Shown here piece after piece: positions 21,149 to 28,913 of a DNA stretch of 56,285 nt. The DNA comes from Paenibacillus dauci (GTDB taxonomy: Bacteria; Bacillota; Bacilli; Paenibacillales; Paenibacillaceae): contig NZ_LAQQ01000020.1 of assembly GCF_000971985.1 (NCBI RefSeq), positions 1-56,285 of the forward strand, read 5' to 3'. The translations under genes and the position numbers were made by a program. The notes below the pieces were generated by a model. It was not told the DNA's origin. It saw nothing but the letters and a program-made list of their open reading frames with translations, and ran no database searches. Every line of letters starts with the position of its first letter. Position 1 is the stretch's first letter.

Positions 21149-22582
21149 TTATTTTGCAGACTTTATCCGTCTCATATACAGACAATGAATCGAGCCCGGA
21201 TGCAAAAGTGCTTCCTGTGAGCGCCGGACTCCCGGAATCCACAGTACGCGGCCATGATCGTCCGTCAATAATGGCAGGCAATCACGCTGAGATAATGGTA
21301 TTTTGGCATCGATAAAAAGATTCTTAACTTTCTTCGTTCCACTGCCCAGCAGCTTGATCATATCGCCGGGACGGCGGGAACGCAAATAAAGCGGAAAATC
21401 CGTTAAATCCGCATCAAATAACGCTTCATCCGAAGAAAGCTGTAAAGCTTCGGAATGACACTCTTTCCATTCCAGCAAGCGAATCTCTACCTGATCCGAA
21501 GACCCTGGTATGGATATGGTGGCATTTTCACGCTGCAGAGGAATACAAAATGGCTCTATTCCATCCCGGTAATCCTGCATAAACCGGATATCTTCATACT
21601 CGCGTACGCAGATTACCCGATCTCCAACATCCAGATTCCAGCTTGTGAGATGACTGTTTACAATCTGCTGGCGGATTAATTCGATTTTGGTAAAATCAAA
21701 TTGTTCAGCAGTTGATGACAGATAATTTAATATTAGTTTAATCAACCTCCGTTGTAAAGCGACATGAGCGCCCACAAAGGAAGTCACGGGAAATGAAAAT
21801 GATCCTTCTTTTTCTTTAACCAATTCCGCATATAACGCCTCGGTTTGCTGCTGAATATATTCACTTTCCGGTCCGGCAATCTCGGCAAGCCTGGACAGTG
21901 TCGGAACAAGCTGCCTGTTGTACTGTTGCAAAAAGGGCAAAACATCCAGCCGGATGCGATTACGCGTATATTTGCGAAGCTCGTTACTGCTGTCATTCAT
22001 ATACTGAAAATGGCATTCCTCGCAACTACGGATGAGGTCTGCCTTGTATATACGCAGAAAAGGACGCACAAGTTCCACATTTTTTTCGATTCTATTCATT
22101 TTAATGCCGCCCATTCCGTCAGGTCCGGTACCACGGATAATCCGCATCATTACCGTCTCTGCCTGATCATCCATATGATGGGCAAGCGCAATAGAATCTG
22201 CGCTGTGTTTGGCAGCGATTCTGTGCAAAAACCGGTACCTGAGCTCGCGCGCAGCCTCCTGTGCCCCTTTGCCGGTCTGCTGCATATAAACAGGCGCATC
22301 CACCTGCTCCGATTCGAACGGGATGCCGAGTGCCATCGCCTGGGCTTCGACAAACTCGGCTTCGGCTGCGGATTCCTCTGGCCGAAATCCATGATTCATA
22401 TGGGCACAGATGACGCTCCATCCGTATTCCGGGGACAGCTGGTGCAGTACATGCAGCAAAGCGATAGAATCCGGCCCACCGGATACTGCCGCGACGATAC
22501 AGCTACCAGGTCTCCACCATGTCTCCTGCTGTACCAGCATGCGGACATGATCGAGTGTCCTGTTCCATGTCTGCGGCTCCAT
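21149..22582 (-). CDS. tilS: tRNA(Ile)-lysidine synthetase
   Basis: Modifies the wobble cytidine of the CAU anticodon tRNA-Ile to lysidine, changing its identity to AUA decoding. The 477-residue protein has the ATP PP-loop AAVSGGPDSIALLHVL near residue 30 and the ALAHHMDDQAETVMMRIIRG segment. A C-terminal domain ends with LRSRRPGDMIKLLGSGTKKVKNLFID. ATG with GGAGAG upstream. It starts 17 bases after the kinase gene. Confidence 0.95.
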   Translation of the reverse strand: MEPQTWNRTLDHVRMLVQQETWWRPGSCIVAAVSGGPDSIALLHVLHQLSPEYGWSVICAHMNHGFRPEESAAEAEFVEAQAMALGIPFESEQVDAPVYMQQTGKGAQEAARELRYRFLHRIAAKHSADSIALAHHMDDQAETVMMRIIRGTGPDGMGGIKMNRIEKNVELVRPFLRIYKADLIRSCEECHFQYMNDSSNELRKYTRNRIRLDVLPFLQQYNRQLVPTLSRLAEIAGPESEYIQQQTEALYAELVKEKEGSFSFPVTSFVGAHVALQRRLIKLILNYLSSTAEQFDFTKIELIRQQIVNSHLTSWNLDVGDRVICVREYEDIRFMQDYRDGIEPFCIPLQRENATISIPGSSDQVEIRLLEWKECHSEALQLSSDEALFDADLTDFPLYLRSRRPGDMIKLLGSGTKKVKNLFIDAKIPLSQRDCLPLLTDDHGRVLWIPGVRRSQEALLHPGSIHCLYMRRIKSAK

Positions 22583-22599
22583 ATGCTTCTCTCCTAACT

Positions 22600-23544
22600 T
22601 TAACCTTTGATATAAATGGTAATATACAGTACGACTGCCAGCGCAATCAGTGACCAGATAAACGCCCGCTTGAGCTTCTGGGTCATCATGTCGCTGCTGC
22701 TGCGACTGGATGGAAGCCCGGAACGGCTGATTGCTTTCCAGCTGTTATAAGCTTCCCGGGTATTTCTGAATTCTCCGCGTACCGCTTTTTTGAGCCAGCC
22801 GCTATAAAGGGTTAATCCCGGGGTCTCATCGATAAGAACAACCAGATCCGCTTCACTGCGCATCTGGGGCAATCGCGTGGATATCATTTTATGAAGAGCC
22901 GGCTCATTAAACAGCTTGAGGCAGATTACTGCAAAAGCAAACAGGTCATAGGCAAAGTCGCCTGTACGCGTCCCTGCTTTCCAGTAGTGACGATCATACC
23001 ACTCGGTAAACTGGTGTATGCTTTTGCCCTGCTGACGTGCTCCACCGTAATCAATCAGCTCGACTTCGCCTTCTTCCGTGATGATCACATGCTCTGCCTT
23101 GAGGTCACCAAATACCCAGCCGGACTCATGCAGCTCCAGCAGGATTTCCAGTATCCCGAGACCGGCCATACCGATTTTATCGCTCCCACGTGAACGCAGG
23201 TAGGCACTCAGTGGTTGGCCTTTTACATATTTCATAACATAAAAAGGGATCTGTCTCCCTTCGTCCTCATAATCATCAGCATCATACAGGTAACGATTGG
23301 AATCATTTCTTCCCGTCAGTTTCCAGTGCTTATGTAAAGAGACAAGGAGTTTGATCTCCGGCTGCAGATCGTGGTTCTCCGTCGCCAGCTTGAGAGCATA
23401 CGGTTGACCCTGCGGACCATTTACCAGGTATACAATTCCATTGGTTCCCTTACCCAGCGTCCGCTGAATGACGTACTGCTGTCCTCTCGTTCTTCCTGTA
23501 ACCGTAGTTCCTGCTGGCAATTCAGAATGATAAGACATCGACAA
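22600..23544 (-). CDS. Membrane-anchored Ser/Thr kinase-like protein (YabT/PrkD-like)
   Basis: A 314-residue Hanks-type kinase domain with one C-terminal membrane segment (sequence AFIWSLIALAVVLYITIYI). Visible elements are the glycine loop GKGTNGIVY (near residue 32) and the ATP lysine in YALKLA (Lys52). The catalytic-loop-like FGDLKAEHVI follows (Asp147, Lys149), then DYGG in place of DFG (Asp165). The usual HRD is thus FGD, and the activation segment is short. Position before tilS matches B. subtilis yabT, a kinase active during spore development. The start is a TTG with GGAG eight bases upstream. Whether it is active is unknown. Confidence 0.82.
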   Translation of the reverse strand: MSMSYHSELPAGTTVTGRTRGQQYVIQRTLGKGTNGIVYLVNGPQGQPYALKLATENHDLQPEIKLLVSLHKHWKLTGRNDSNRYLYDADDYEDEGRQIPFYVMKYVKGQPLSAYLRSRGSDKIGMAGLGILEILLELHESGWVFGDLKAEHVIITEEGEVELIDYGGARQQGKSIHQFTEWYDRHYWKAGTRTGDFAYDLFAFAVICLKLFNEPALHKMISTRLPQMRSEADLVVLIDETPGLTLYSGWLKKAVRGEFRNTREAYNSWKAISRSGLPSSRSSSDMMTQKLKRAFIWSLIALAVVLYITIYIKG

Positions 23545-23686
23545 GCGAGTCTCTCCTTCCCCTTCCAAGTTGGGTCTGGTCTCAGTGTAACACAATTAAA
23601 TAACCATTTTATACAAATTCAGAATCCAGATGGATGCCCGGGTCAAACAGCTGCACAGGATGAACTGGCAGACAAGCAGCAAAAAA

Positions 23687-23711
23687 CCGTAGATGCCGGA
23701 GCATCTACGGT
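23687..23711 (-). terminator. Intrinsic terminator after the S1-domain gene
   Basis: Perfect ten-base stem CCGTAGATGC/GCATCTACGG with a four-base loop, followed by six T residues on the minus strand. It ends the transcript just before the kinase gene. Confidence 0.9.
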
Positions 23712-23742
23712 CGTTATTTATATACTGTATGCCAGGTGAGGA

Positions 23743-24246
23743 CTAGCTTCGCTTGGCACCACGGCCTCCACGTTTGGATTCCGTATTTTTCTTCAATGAT
23801 GAAATGCGCTCCTCGCTGTCTTTGAGGAAACGGGATACTTTATCATCGAATGTAGCTTTAGGAACAGAAGGCTTATTGAAGGAACGTCCTCCACGGTCAC
23901 CACGGTTAAATCCACCGCCGCCACCCGGACGATCTCCTCCATCTCTTCCACCGCCGCGTGATTCAGGACGAGGTGGTCTAGAAGATGGTGCTGATGCTGC
24001 TTCTGCCGGCTTGTCTACGGCCTGCTTAATCGAAAGACCAATCTTACCATCTTTGTCGACATTGATGACTTTGACAGTAACGACATCGCCCAGTTTGAGG
24101 TGGTCGTTAACGTCTTTTACATAATTGTCGGCAATCTCCGAGATGTGAACAAGACCAGTGACACCTCCCGACAGATCTACAAATGCTCCAAAGTGCGTTA
24201 TTCCCGTCACTTTGCCTTCTAACTTGGTGCCCACTTCAATTGCCAT
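23743..24246 (-). CDS. S1 RNA-binding domain protein (YabR-like)
   Basis: A 167-residue protein. Residues 1-75 form an S1 domain (GTKLEGKVTGITHFGAFVDL, GLVHISEI, GDVVTVKVINVDKDGKIGLSIK), which binds RNA. The rest is a low-complexity Gly/Arg-rich region with RGG-like repeats and a basic tail. Position after divIC matches B. subtilis yabR, a general-stress-type protein of unclear role. ATG with GGGAGG upstream. In sporulating relatives spoIIE follows this gene; here it does not. Confidence 0.88.
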   Translation of the reverse strand: MAIEVGTKLEGKVTGITHFGAFVDLSGGVTGLVHISEIADNYVKDVNDHLKLGDVVTVKVINVDKDGKIGLSIKQAVDKPAEAASAPSSRPPRPESRGGGRDGGDRPGGGGGFNRGDRGGRSFNKPSVPKATFDDKVSRFLKDSEERISSLKKNTESKRGGRGAKRS

Positions 24247-24281
24247 AGAGTAAAATGATCCTCCCTTAAAATATACAGTAA

Positions 24282-24295
24282 AATCCTATAGGATT
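24282..24295. promoter_or_regulatory. 14-base perfect palindrome upstream of the S1-domain gene
   Basis: The sequence AATCCTATAGGATT is its own reverse complement and lies about 35 bases upstream of the yabR-like start codon. It resembles the inverted repeat in the nadA promoter, apart from two extra central bases there. Function unknown. Confidence 0.35.
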
Positions 24296-24383
24296 ACGAC
24301 CTGCGGTGATTAAATTATAACGGAAGCCGAAAATTAGGTCAACTGAGGAATAGCGTATATTCCGACCCATTTCACAGCATTAT

Positions 24384-24746
24384 TCAATTTTTTTCTTCGG
24401 GATCGGTAGCCCAGATTGGCTTCTCGCCCGGCAAATACATGCCGTACTGCTTGCGTGCTACCTGTCCGATATATTCTGGGTCTTCCAAACGTTTAACTTC
24501 ATTCTGGGATTGACCAAGCGCAGCCTCGGCCTGAACTTTCTTGGCTTCCTGCTGGGCAAGCTCTGCCTTTTTCTCGGATAAATGAATGGATTGGACCACA
24601 AATGTATAGATTGCCCAACCAAGGAACAATACCATGACTACCATCCAAATCCGCAGCCTTCTACGTGCTCCATGATTTGACGATGGAGCTGTCTGTTTTT
24701 TATGTTGTTGGCTGCCGCCTCGCATCGGCACCGGTTTTGGAATCAT
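24384..24746 (-). CDS. divIC: Septum formation protein DivIC
   Basis: A bitopic divisome protein that works with FtsL and DivIB. The 120-residue product has a basic cytoplasmic N-terminus, one membrane segment (about residues 34-54) and an extracytoplasmic coiled coil (KKAELAQQEAKKVQAEAAL). The DivIC-type ending EYIGQVARKQYGMYLPGE follows. I chose the ATG of MIPKPVPMRGG, with AAGGAGG seven bases upstream, over an earlier ATG 16 codons upstream. Confidence 0.92.
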   Translation of the reverse strand: MIPKPVPMRGGSQQHKKQTAPSSNHGARRRLRIWMVVMVLFLGWAIYTFVVQSIHLSEKKAELAQQEAKKVQAEAALGQSQNEVKRLEDPEYIGQVARKQYGMYLPGEKPIWATDPEEKN

Positions 24747-24866
24747 CAGGTCTCCTCCTTGCTCAGTCTTTCCATTTTTATAATTGATTGACATAACTAT
24801 ACCGTATAACTTTACATTACCACAAAATAATCAAATGTAACACTTTGTAACCAAATAAAATGACAA

Positions 24867-24907
24867 AAAGGCTGCTTTGTGTCCAAACGACCACAAAACA
24901 GCCTTTC
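24867..24907 (-). terminator. Intrinsic terminator after rqcP
   Basis: Minus-strand arms AAGGCTGTTTTGTG and CACAAAGCAGCCTT (one mismatch) followed by TTTTG. It lies in the gap where yabP and yabQ are found in sporulating relatives. Confidence 0.8.
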
Positions 24908-24909
24908 TA

Positions 24910-25188
24910 TTAAAACGGAAAATCTTCGGATTTGGCTACCGGTTCCTCTTTGGTCAGAGTATACATGGTTGCCGCTTCTTCTTTGCGTGTTGTATCAGCA
25001 AGTCTTTCGACGCGGACGGTGACCAGCTTCTGTCCAAACTGGACAGTGATCTCGTCGCCTACCTTTACCGTGGCGCTCGGCTTCGCTTCACGCCCGTTCA
25101 ACAGGACTCTTCCCTGCTCAGACACATCTTTGGCCACGGTACGGCGCTTGATCAGTCTTGATACTTTCAGGAATTTGTCCAGACGCAT
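24910..25188 (-). CDS. rqcP: S4-domain RNA-binding protein RqcP (YabO)
   Basis: A small S4-domain protein that binds obstructed 50S subunits and helps RqcH add alanine tails in ribosome quality control. The 92-residue product starts MRLDKFLKVSRLIKRRTVAK, a textbook S4 motif, followed by GRVLLNGREAKPSATVKVGDEI. A charged tail follows. It directly follows hup in the same direction, two bases after the hup stop codon. Confidence 0.92.
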   Translation of the reverse strand: MRLDKFLKVSRLIKRRTVAKDVSEQGRVLLNGREAKPSATVKVGDEITVQFGQKLVTVRVERLADTTRKEEAATMYTLTKEEPVAKSEDFPF

Positions 25189-25190
25189 TT

Positions 25191-25463
25191 TTAGTTAACC
25201 GCTTCTTTGAGTTTGTTACCCGCTTTAAATGCAGGAACATTGGACTCAGGAATGTTAATTTCTGCACCCGTTTGTGGGTTGCGTCCGGTACGTGCAGCAC
25301 GTTTGCGAGTTTCGAAAGTTCCGAAGCCGATCAACTGAACTTTGTCACCGCTGGACAGTGCGCTTGTGATTTCATCAAGAAAACCGTTCAAGACAGTTTC
25401 TACGTCTCTTTTAGTCAAACCGCTATTGTTGGAAATGTTGTTAATCAGATCTGTTTTGTTCAT
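25191..25463 (-). CDS. hup: DNA-binding protein HU
   Basis: Nucleoid-associated architectural protein. The 90-residue length and all key parts match HU: MNKTDLI at the start, LIGFGTFETRKRAARTGRNPQTG in the DNA-binding arm and IPESNVPAFKAGNKLKEAV at the end. The ATG has GGGAGG upstream. It lies between mazG and rqcP with its own promoter. Confidence 0.97.
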   Translation of the reverse strand: MNKTDLINNISNNSGLTKRDVETVLNGFLDEITSALSSGDKVQLIGFGTFETRKRAARTGRNPQTGAEINIPESNVPAFKAGNKLKEAVN

Positions 25464-25504
25464 TATTAAAAGCCTCCCAAATTTTCAAAAAAATTCAACT
25501 GGAT

Positions 25505-25533
25505 AACATGTTCTGTCCCATGAACAGCATGTT
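25505..25533. other. Hairpin in the hup leader
   Basis: On the minus strand AACATGCTGT can pair with ACAG-(AA)-CATGTT around a short loop, forming a bulged 10-pair stem in the 5' untranslated region of hup. It may affect mRNA stability or translation, but this is inference. Confidence 0.4.
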
Positions 25534-25552
25534 AACATATAGCTGCTTCTCT

Positions 25553-25581
25553 AGTATAGTACATTCTTGCTCTCAGCCCAA
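25553..25581 (-). promoter_or_regulatory. hup promoter
   Basis: Minus-strand -35 TTGGGC (25576-25581), 17-base spacer, -10 TATACT (25553-25558). The leader to the hup ATG is about 80 bases and contains a hairpin. Confidence 0.6.
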
Positions 25582-25596
25582 ATTCCTGTGCAATAT

Positions 25597-27081
25597 TCAC
25601 AGATTTTTGCTTTTTGCCTCGTCCCAGAGCCGATCCATCTCTTCTAGGCTGGCCTGGTCGATAGCGGTACCCTGAGCCTGAAGCGACTGCTCGATATACT
25701 GGAAACGCTGCTTGAACTTGCGATTGACCAGTGCGAGCGCTTGTTCGGGATCCGCCTTGATAAAGCGGGCAATATTGACCGCGCAGAAAAGCAGATCTCC
25801 CAATTCCAGCTGCTGATCCAGAGAATCATGGCCTTCGCGGATCGCTTCCTTGAGCTCGGCCAGTTCTTCATCCAGTTTGCCAAGAGCCCCTTCAACATCT
25901 TCCCAGTTAAAGCCCACCTTGGCTGCTTTTTTCTGGATCTTGTAGGCACTGAGTAGTGCGGGCAGATCACGTGGTACGCCGTCCAGTACAGAAACGGCTG
26001 CTGTATCTATCCCCTTGAGACGCTTTTCCTCGGCTTTCATGGCATCCCAGTTCTGCAGAGCCGCCTGGGCATCACCGGCATGCTTATCACCAAATACATG
26101 CGGGTGACGGAAGATCAGCTTACGGTTCAATCCTTCAATAACGTCATACACGTTAAATGTACCGGTCTCTTCCTCAATCTGGGCATGCAGCATAATCTGC
26201 AGCAGCACATCGCCGAGCTCCTCCTGCATATGCTCCGGATCATCATCATCGATCGTCTCCAGAACCTCATAGGTCTCTTCGATAAAGTTCTGACGCAGCG
26301 ACTGGTGAGTCTGCTCGCGGTCCCATGGACAGCCACCCGGGCTGCGCAGCGTCTCCACGATCTCATGCAGACGGGCAAAGGTACGGTTGCGGATCATTTC
26401 ATCGTCGGTACGCGGCACATAGATAAGAGACAGATTGCCATAATCCTGGATATGATCCAGCTCGTATACAGGTACAGAAGCAATGACTTCTTTGCCCTCT
26501 ACACCGAGATAATGGCATACTTGAACTTCATAATCATCCGGATACAGCTCCATCAGACTCAGCTTTACATCGGATGCGGTAAAGGTATCATATACCTGTC
26601 CAATTACCGTATGCATCTGCGGCTGAAGCAGCTGGGCATTAAGCTGGGCAGCATCCAGCAGCTGGAACCCTTCGATCGGATCAAATCCAAGACGGGTAAA
26701 CGTCTCATCCAAGAAACTTTCTCCGCCCAGTATACGAACGGTAATGCCTCTGGCTTCGCCCTGCTCGCGCAGAATCTGTACAGTACGCTCGGCAACCATC
26801 GGATGTCCCGGTACGGCGTAGATAATCTCTTCGCTGTCCTGCGCCTCTGCAGCAATATTCAGCAGCCGCTCAGCAATCTCTGCATATACTTCCGGAAAAG
26901 ATTCTTTCGTCTCATATACATCATCAAAAGTTATAAATTCGGCAGTTACTGAATCCAGTGCGGGGTGATCCTTGGTTCGTACATACAGACGACTCGCCTG
27001 CTGAAGTCTGCGAAAAATGCCGACAGTCAGCTGATCCACATCGCCCGATCCAAGCCCCACAATCGTTAATATTCCACTCAT
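25597..27081 (-). CDS. mazG: Nucleoside triphosphate pyrophosphohydrolase MazG with N-terminal methylase-like domain (YabN)
   Basis: A 494-residue two-domain protein. The N-terminal half (about 1-220) resembles tetrapyrrole methylases (ILTIVGLGSGDVDQLTVG, YAVPGHPMVAERTVQ). The C-terminal half is MazG, with LRSPGGCPWDREQTHQSLRQNFIEETYEVLE and the EELGDVLLQIMLHAQ metal-binding segment. It likely hydrolyses non-canonical or excess NTPs. Arrangement and position match B. subtilis yabN. The role of the methylase-like domain is unknown. Confidence 0.94.
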   Translation of the reverse strand: MSGILTIVGLGSGDVDQLTVGIFRRLQQASRLYVRTKDHPALDSVTAEFITFDDVYETKESFPEVYAEIAERLLNIAAEAQDSEEIIYAVPGHPMVAERTVQILREQGEARGITVRILGGESFLDETFTRLGFDPIEGFQLLDAAQLNAQLLQPQMHTVIGQVYDTFTASDVKLSLMELYPDDYEVQVCHYLGVEGKEVIASVPVYELDHIQDYGNLSLIYVPRTDDEMIRNRTFARLHEIVETLRSPGGCPWDREQTHQSLRQNFIEETYEVLETIDDDDPEHMQEELGDVLLQIMLHAQIEEETGTFNVYDVIEGLNRKLIFRHPHVFGDKHAGDAQAALQNWDAMKAEEKRLKGIDTAAVSVLDGVPRDLPALLSAYKIQKKAAKVGFNWEDVEGALGKLDEELAELKEAIREGHDSLDQQLELGDLLFCAVNIARFIKADPEQALALVNRKFKQRFQYIEQSLQAQGTAIDQASLEEMDRLWDEAKSKNL

Positions 27082-27129
27082 TGGCTCTCCTCCTGTCCTG
27101 ATCTGTATTTGATACTTGTCTATATTCGT

Positions 27130-28770
27130 CTAGCCTGTAATTCGCATCGTTCTAAGCAGCTTCACCAGCTTGCCGCCAATCTTTGGCAATGCCAATGCCT
27201 GTTCCTCGGTCATCAGCTGTGTACGGAATAGTCCGATCAGGAATACCAATCCGCCAATGACCACTCCACCCAGCGTAACTACCAGTGCTTCCATTCGCGG
27301 ATGAATATGCATCATGTCCATCATCATTCCTGCTGCCCACATCCATCCGATCACACATACACCCATTACCGTCGTAACAAGAAGCGGCTTCCAGAGCAGA
27401 TCCCGCCAGGACATTGAGAAACGGGTCAGGCGAACCAGCAGCAGGATGTTTAGCACAGCTCCCAGACTATAAGCAACAATGCCTGCAATAGCGGCTCCGT
27501 TAATACCATACAGTGGAACCAGCAGAATATTCAGTATGGCCTTGACGACAGTAGACAGCAGCAGATGAACTGCCGGTGCGCGTACTGAACCCATTCCCTG
27601 CAGCATCGCTGCCGTAACAATCGACAATGTTGCTCCTATACCGGTAAAAGCGAGCCAGCGGATAGCCGCGCTGCCTGCATCATCCTGATACAGCATAATA
27701 TCGACCGGTACCGCGAGCAAAGCTATGCCTACAGATGAAGCGAACCCTAGCAGCCAGAACCAATTGACCGTCTGCTGCGTCTGGCTGCGGATCAGATCCA
27801 TTCTTTGCCGCACCCTTGCTTCCGCCAGTGCAGGGATAAACAGCACCGACATGGACGTTGCCAGCATGGCCAGCAGCTGCACCAGCGGAATACCGCGATT
27901 ATAGATCCCGAACTGGATCATCGCCTCGGCTTCGCTCCAGCCTGTTCCTTTGAGCAGACGAGGCATGGTAAAGGTATCGACCAGGCTGATCAGCGGCGCA
28001 GAGAGCGAACCAAGACAGACAGGCAGTGCGTACAGCAGCAATGCCTTGAACAGCGGCCAGACCGGCTCACGTTCGCCTCCGGGCAGTACAACGCTCTCGG
28101 TAGCTATAGTGCCGGTACGCCGCCGGTGAATCCACCAGTAAATCAGCATCACGATCAGCCCCGCAGCTCCGCCTGCAGCAGAGCCAAATGTAGCTCCAGC
28201 AGCAATCCAGTCATCGGATTGGCCTGCTTGATTCAGAATGACCAGCAGTACCACCATCGATGCTACACGTATCGTCTGCTCCGTCACCTGGGATACTGCT
28301 GTAGGGACCATATCATGCAATCCCTGAAAATACCCCCTCAGCCCTGCCATAATGGGCACCAGCGGCAGCGCAAGCGCTGCACTGCGGATGGCAAGTTCGG
28401 TATGCTTGTTATCGATCCAGCTGGCCAGCAGCGGCGCAGATACATACATACAGATACCGCAGCCAATTCCCAGCACCATCAGCAGCAAAGACGACAAACG
28501 CATTACCCGGCGGGCGCCGGCTGGATTGCCGGAAGCCATTTCTTCGGCGACAAACTTGGAGACCGCTGCCGGAAATCCGGCTGTCGCTACCAGAAGAACC
28601 AGCGTATAAAATGGATAAACAGCATTATAAATGCCAAATACCCCATCACCTCCCATATTCTGAAGAGGAATTTTCTGTATGGTCCCGATCAGCTTGGATA
28701 GTACAGCTGCCGCGATAAGTATAAATGCTCCTTGCAGCATCCGTGATGATGGGGTCGCTGATTCTTTCAT
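27130..28770 (-). CDS. Polysaccharide flippase-family membrane protein (YabM/SpoVB-like)
   Basis: A 546-residue protein of the MVF/MATE-like flippase superfamily with about 14 hydrophobic segments. Relatives export lipid-linked precursors (MurJ, SpoVB, Wzx). Segments such as ILIAAAVLSKLIGTIQKIPL and VFGIYNAVYPFYTLVLLVATAGFPAAVSKFV-type features are typical of this group. The start is the ATG of MKESATP, with AAAGGAG nine bases upstream. Position before mazG corresponds to B. subtilis yabM. Its substrate cannot be inferred from the sequence. Confidence 0.88.
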   Translation of the reverse strand: MKESATPSSRMLQGAFILIAAAVLSKLIGTIQKIPLQNMGGDGVFGIYNAVYPFYTLVLLVATAGFPAAVSKFVAEEMASGNPAGARRVMRLSSLLLMVLGIGCGICMYVSAPLLASWIDNKHTELAIRSAALALPLVPIMAGLRGYFQGLHDMVPTAVSQVTEQTIRVASMVVLLVILNQAGQSDDWIAAGATFGSAAGGAAGLIVMLIYWWIHRRRTGTIATESVVLPGGEREPVWPLFKALLLYALPVCLGSLSAPLISLVDTFTMPRLLKGTGWSEAEAMIQFGIYNRGIPLVQLLAMLATSMSVLFIPALAEARVRQRMDLIRSQTQQTVNWFWLLGFASSVGIALLAVPVDIMLYQDDAGSAAIRWLAFTGIGATLSIVTAAMLQGMGSVRAPAVHLLLSTVVKAILNILLVPLYGINGAAIAGIVAYSLGAVLNILLLVRLTRFSMSWRDLLWKPLLVTTVMGVCVIGWMWAAGMMMDMMHIHPRMEALVVTLGGVVIGGLVFLIGLFRTQLMTEEQALALPKIGGKLVKLLRTMRITG

Positions 28771-28843
28771 AACGAGGATCTCCTTTCCTGATTTTCTACT
28801 TATCTCCGAGTAAGAATAACAGAATTCAGCCGTATCACGCAAA

Positions 28844-28867
28844 AATAGCGCGGAAATCCGCGCTATT
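28844..28867 (-). terminator. Intrinsic terminator, prsA transcript
   Basis: Perfect inverted repeat with 11-base arms (AATAGCGCGGA) and a two-base loop, followed on the minus strand by a T run. With the hairpin at 28884-28904 it forms a tandem terminator in the gap where spoVT would lie. Confidence 0.8.
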
Positions 28868-28883
28868 CAGTATAACAGTGCAT

Positions 28884-28904
28884 GAGAAGCCCTGAGGGCT
28901 TCTC
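28884..28904 (-). terminator. Hairpin after prsA, tandem terminator
   Basis: Perfect eight-base arms GAGAAGCC and GGCTTCTC, ten bases past the prsA stop codon. There is no T run, so it may be a processing or stabilising hairpin ahead of the terminator at 28844-28867. Confidence 0.55.
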
Positions 28905-28913
28905 CATGAACGA

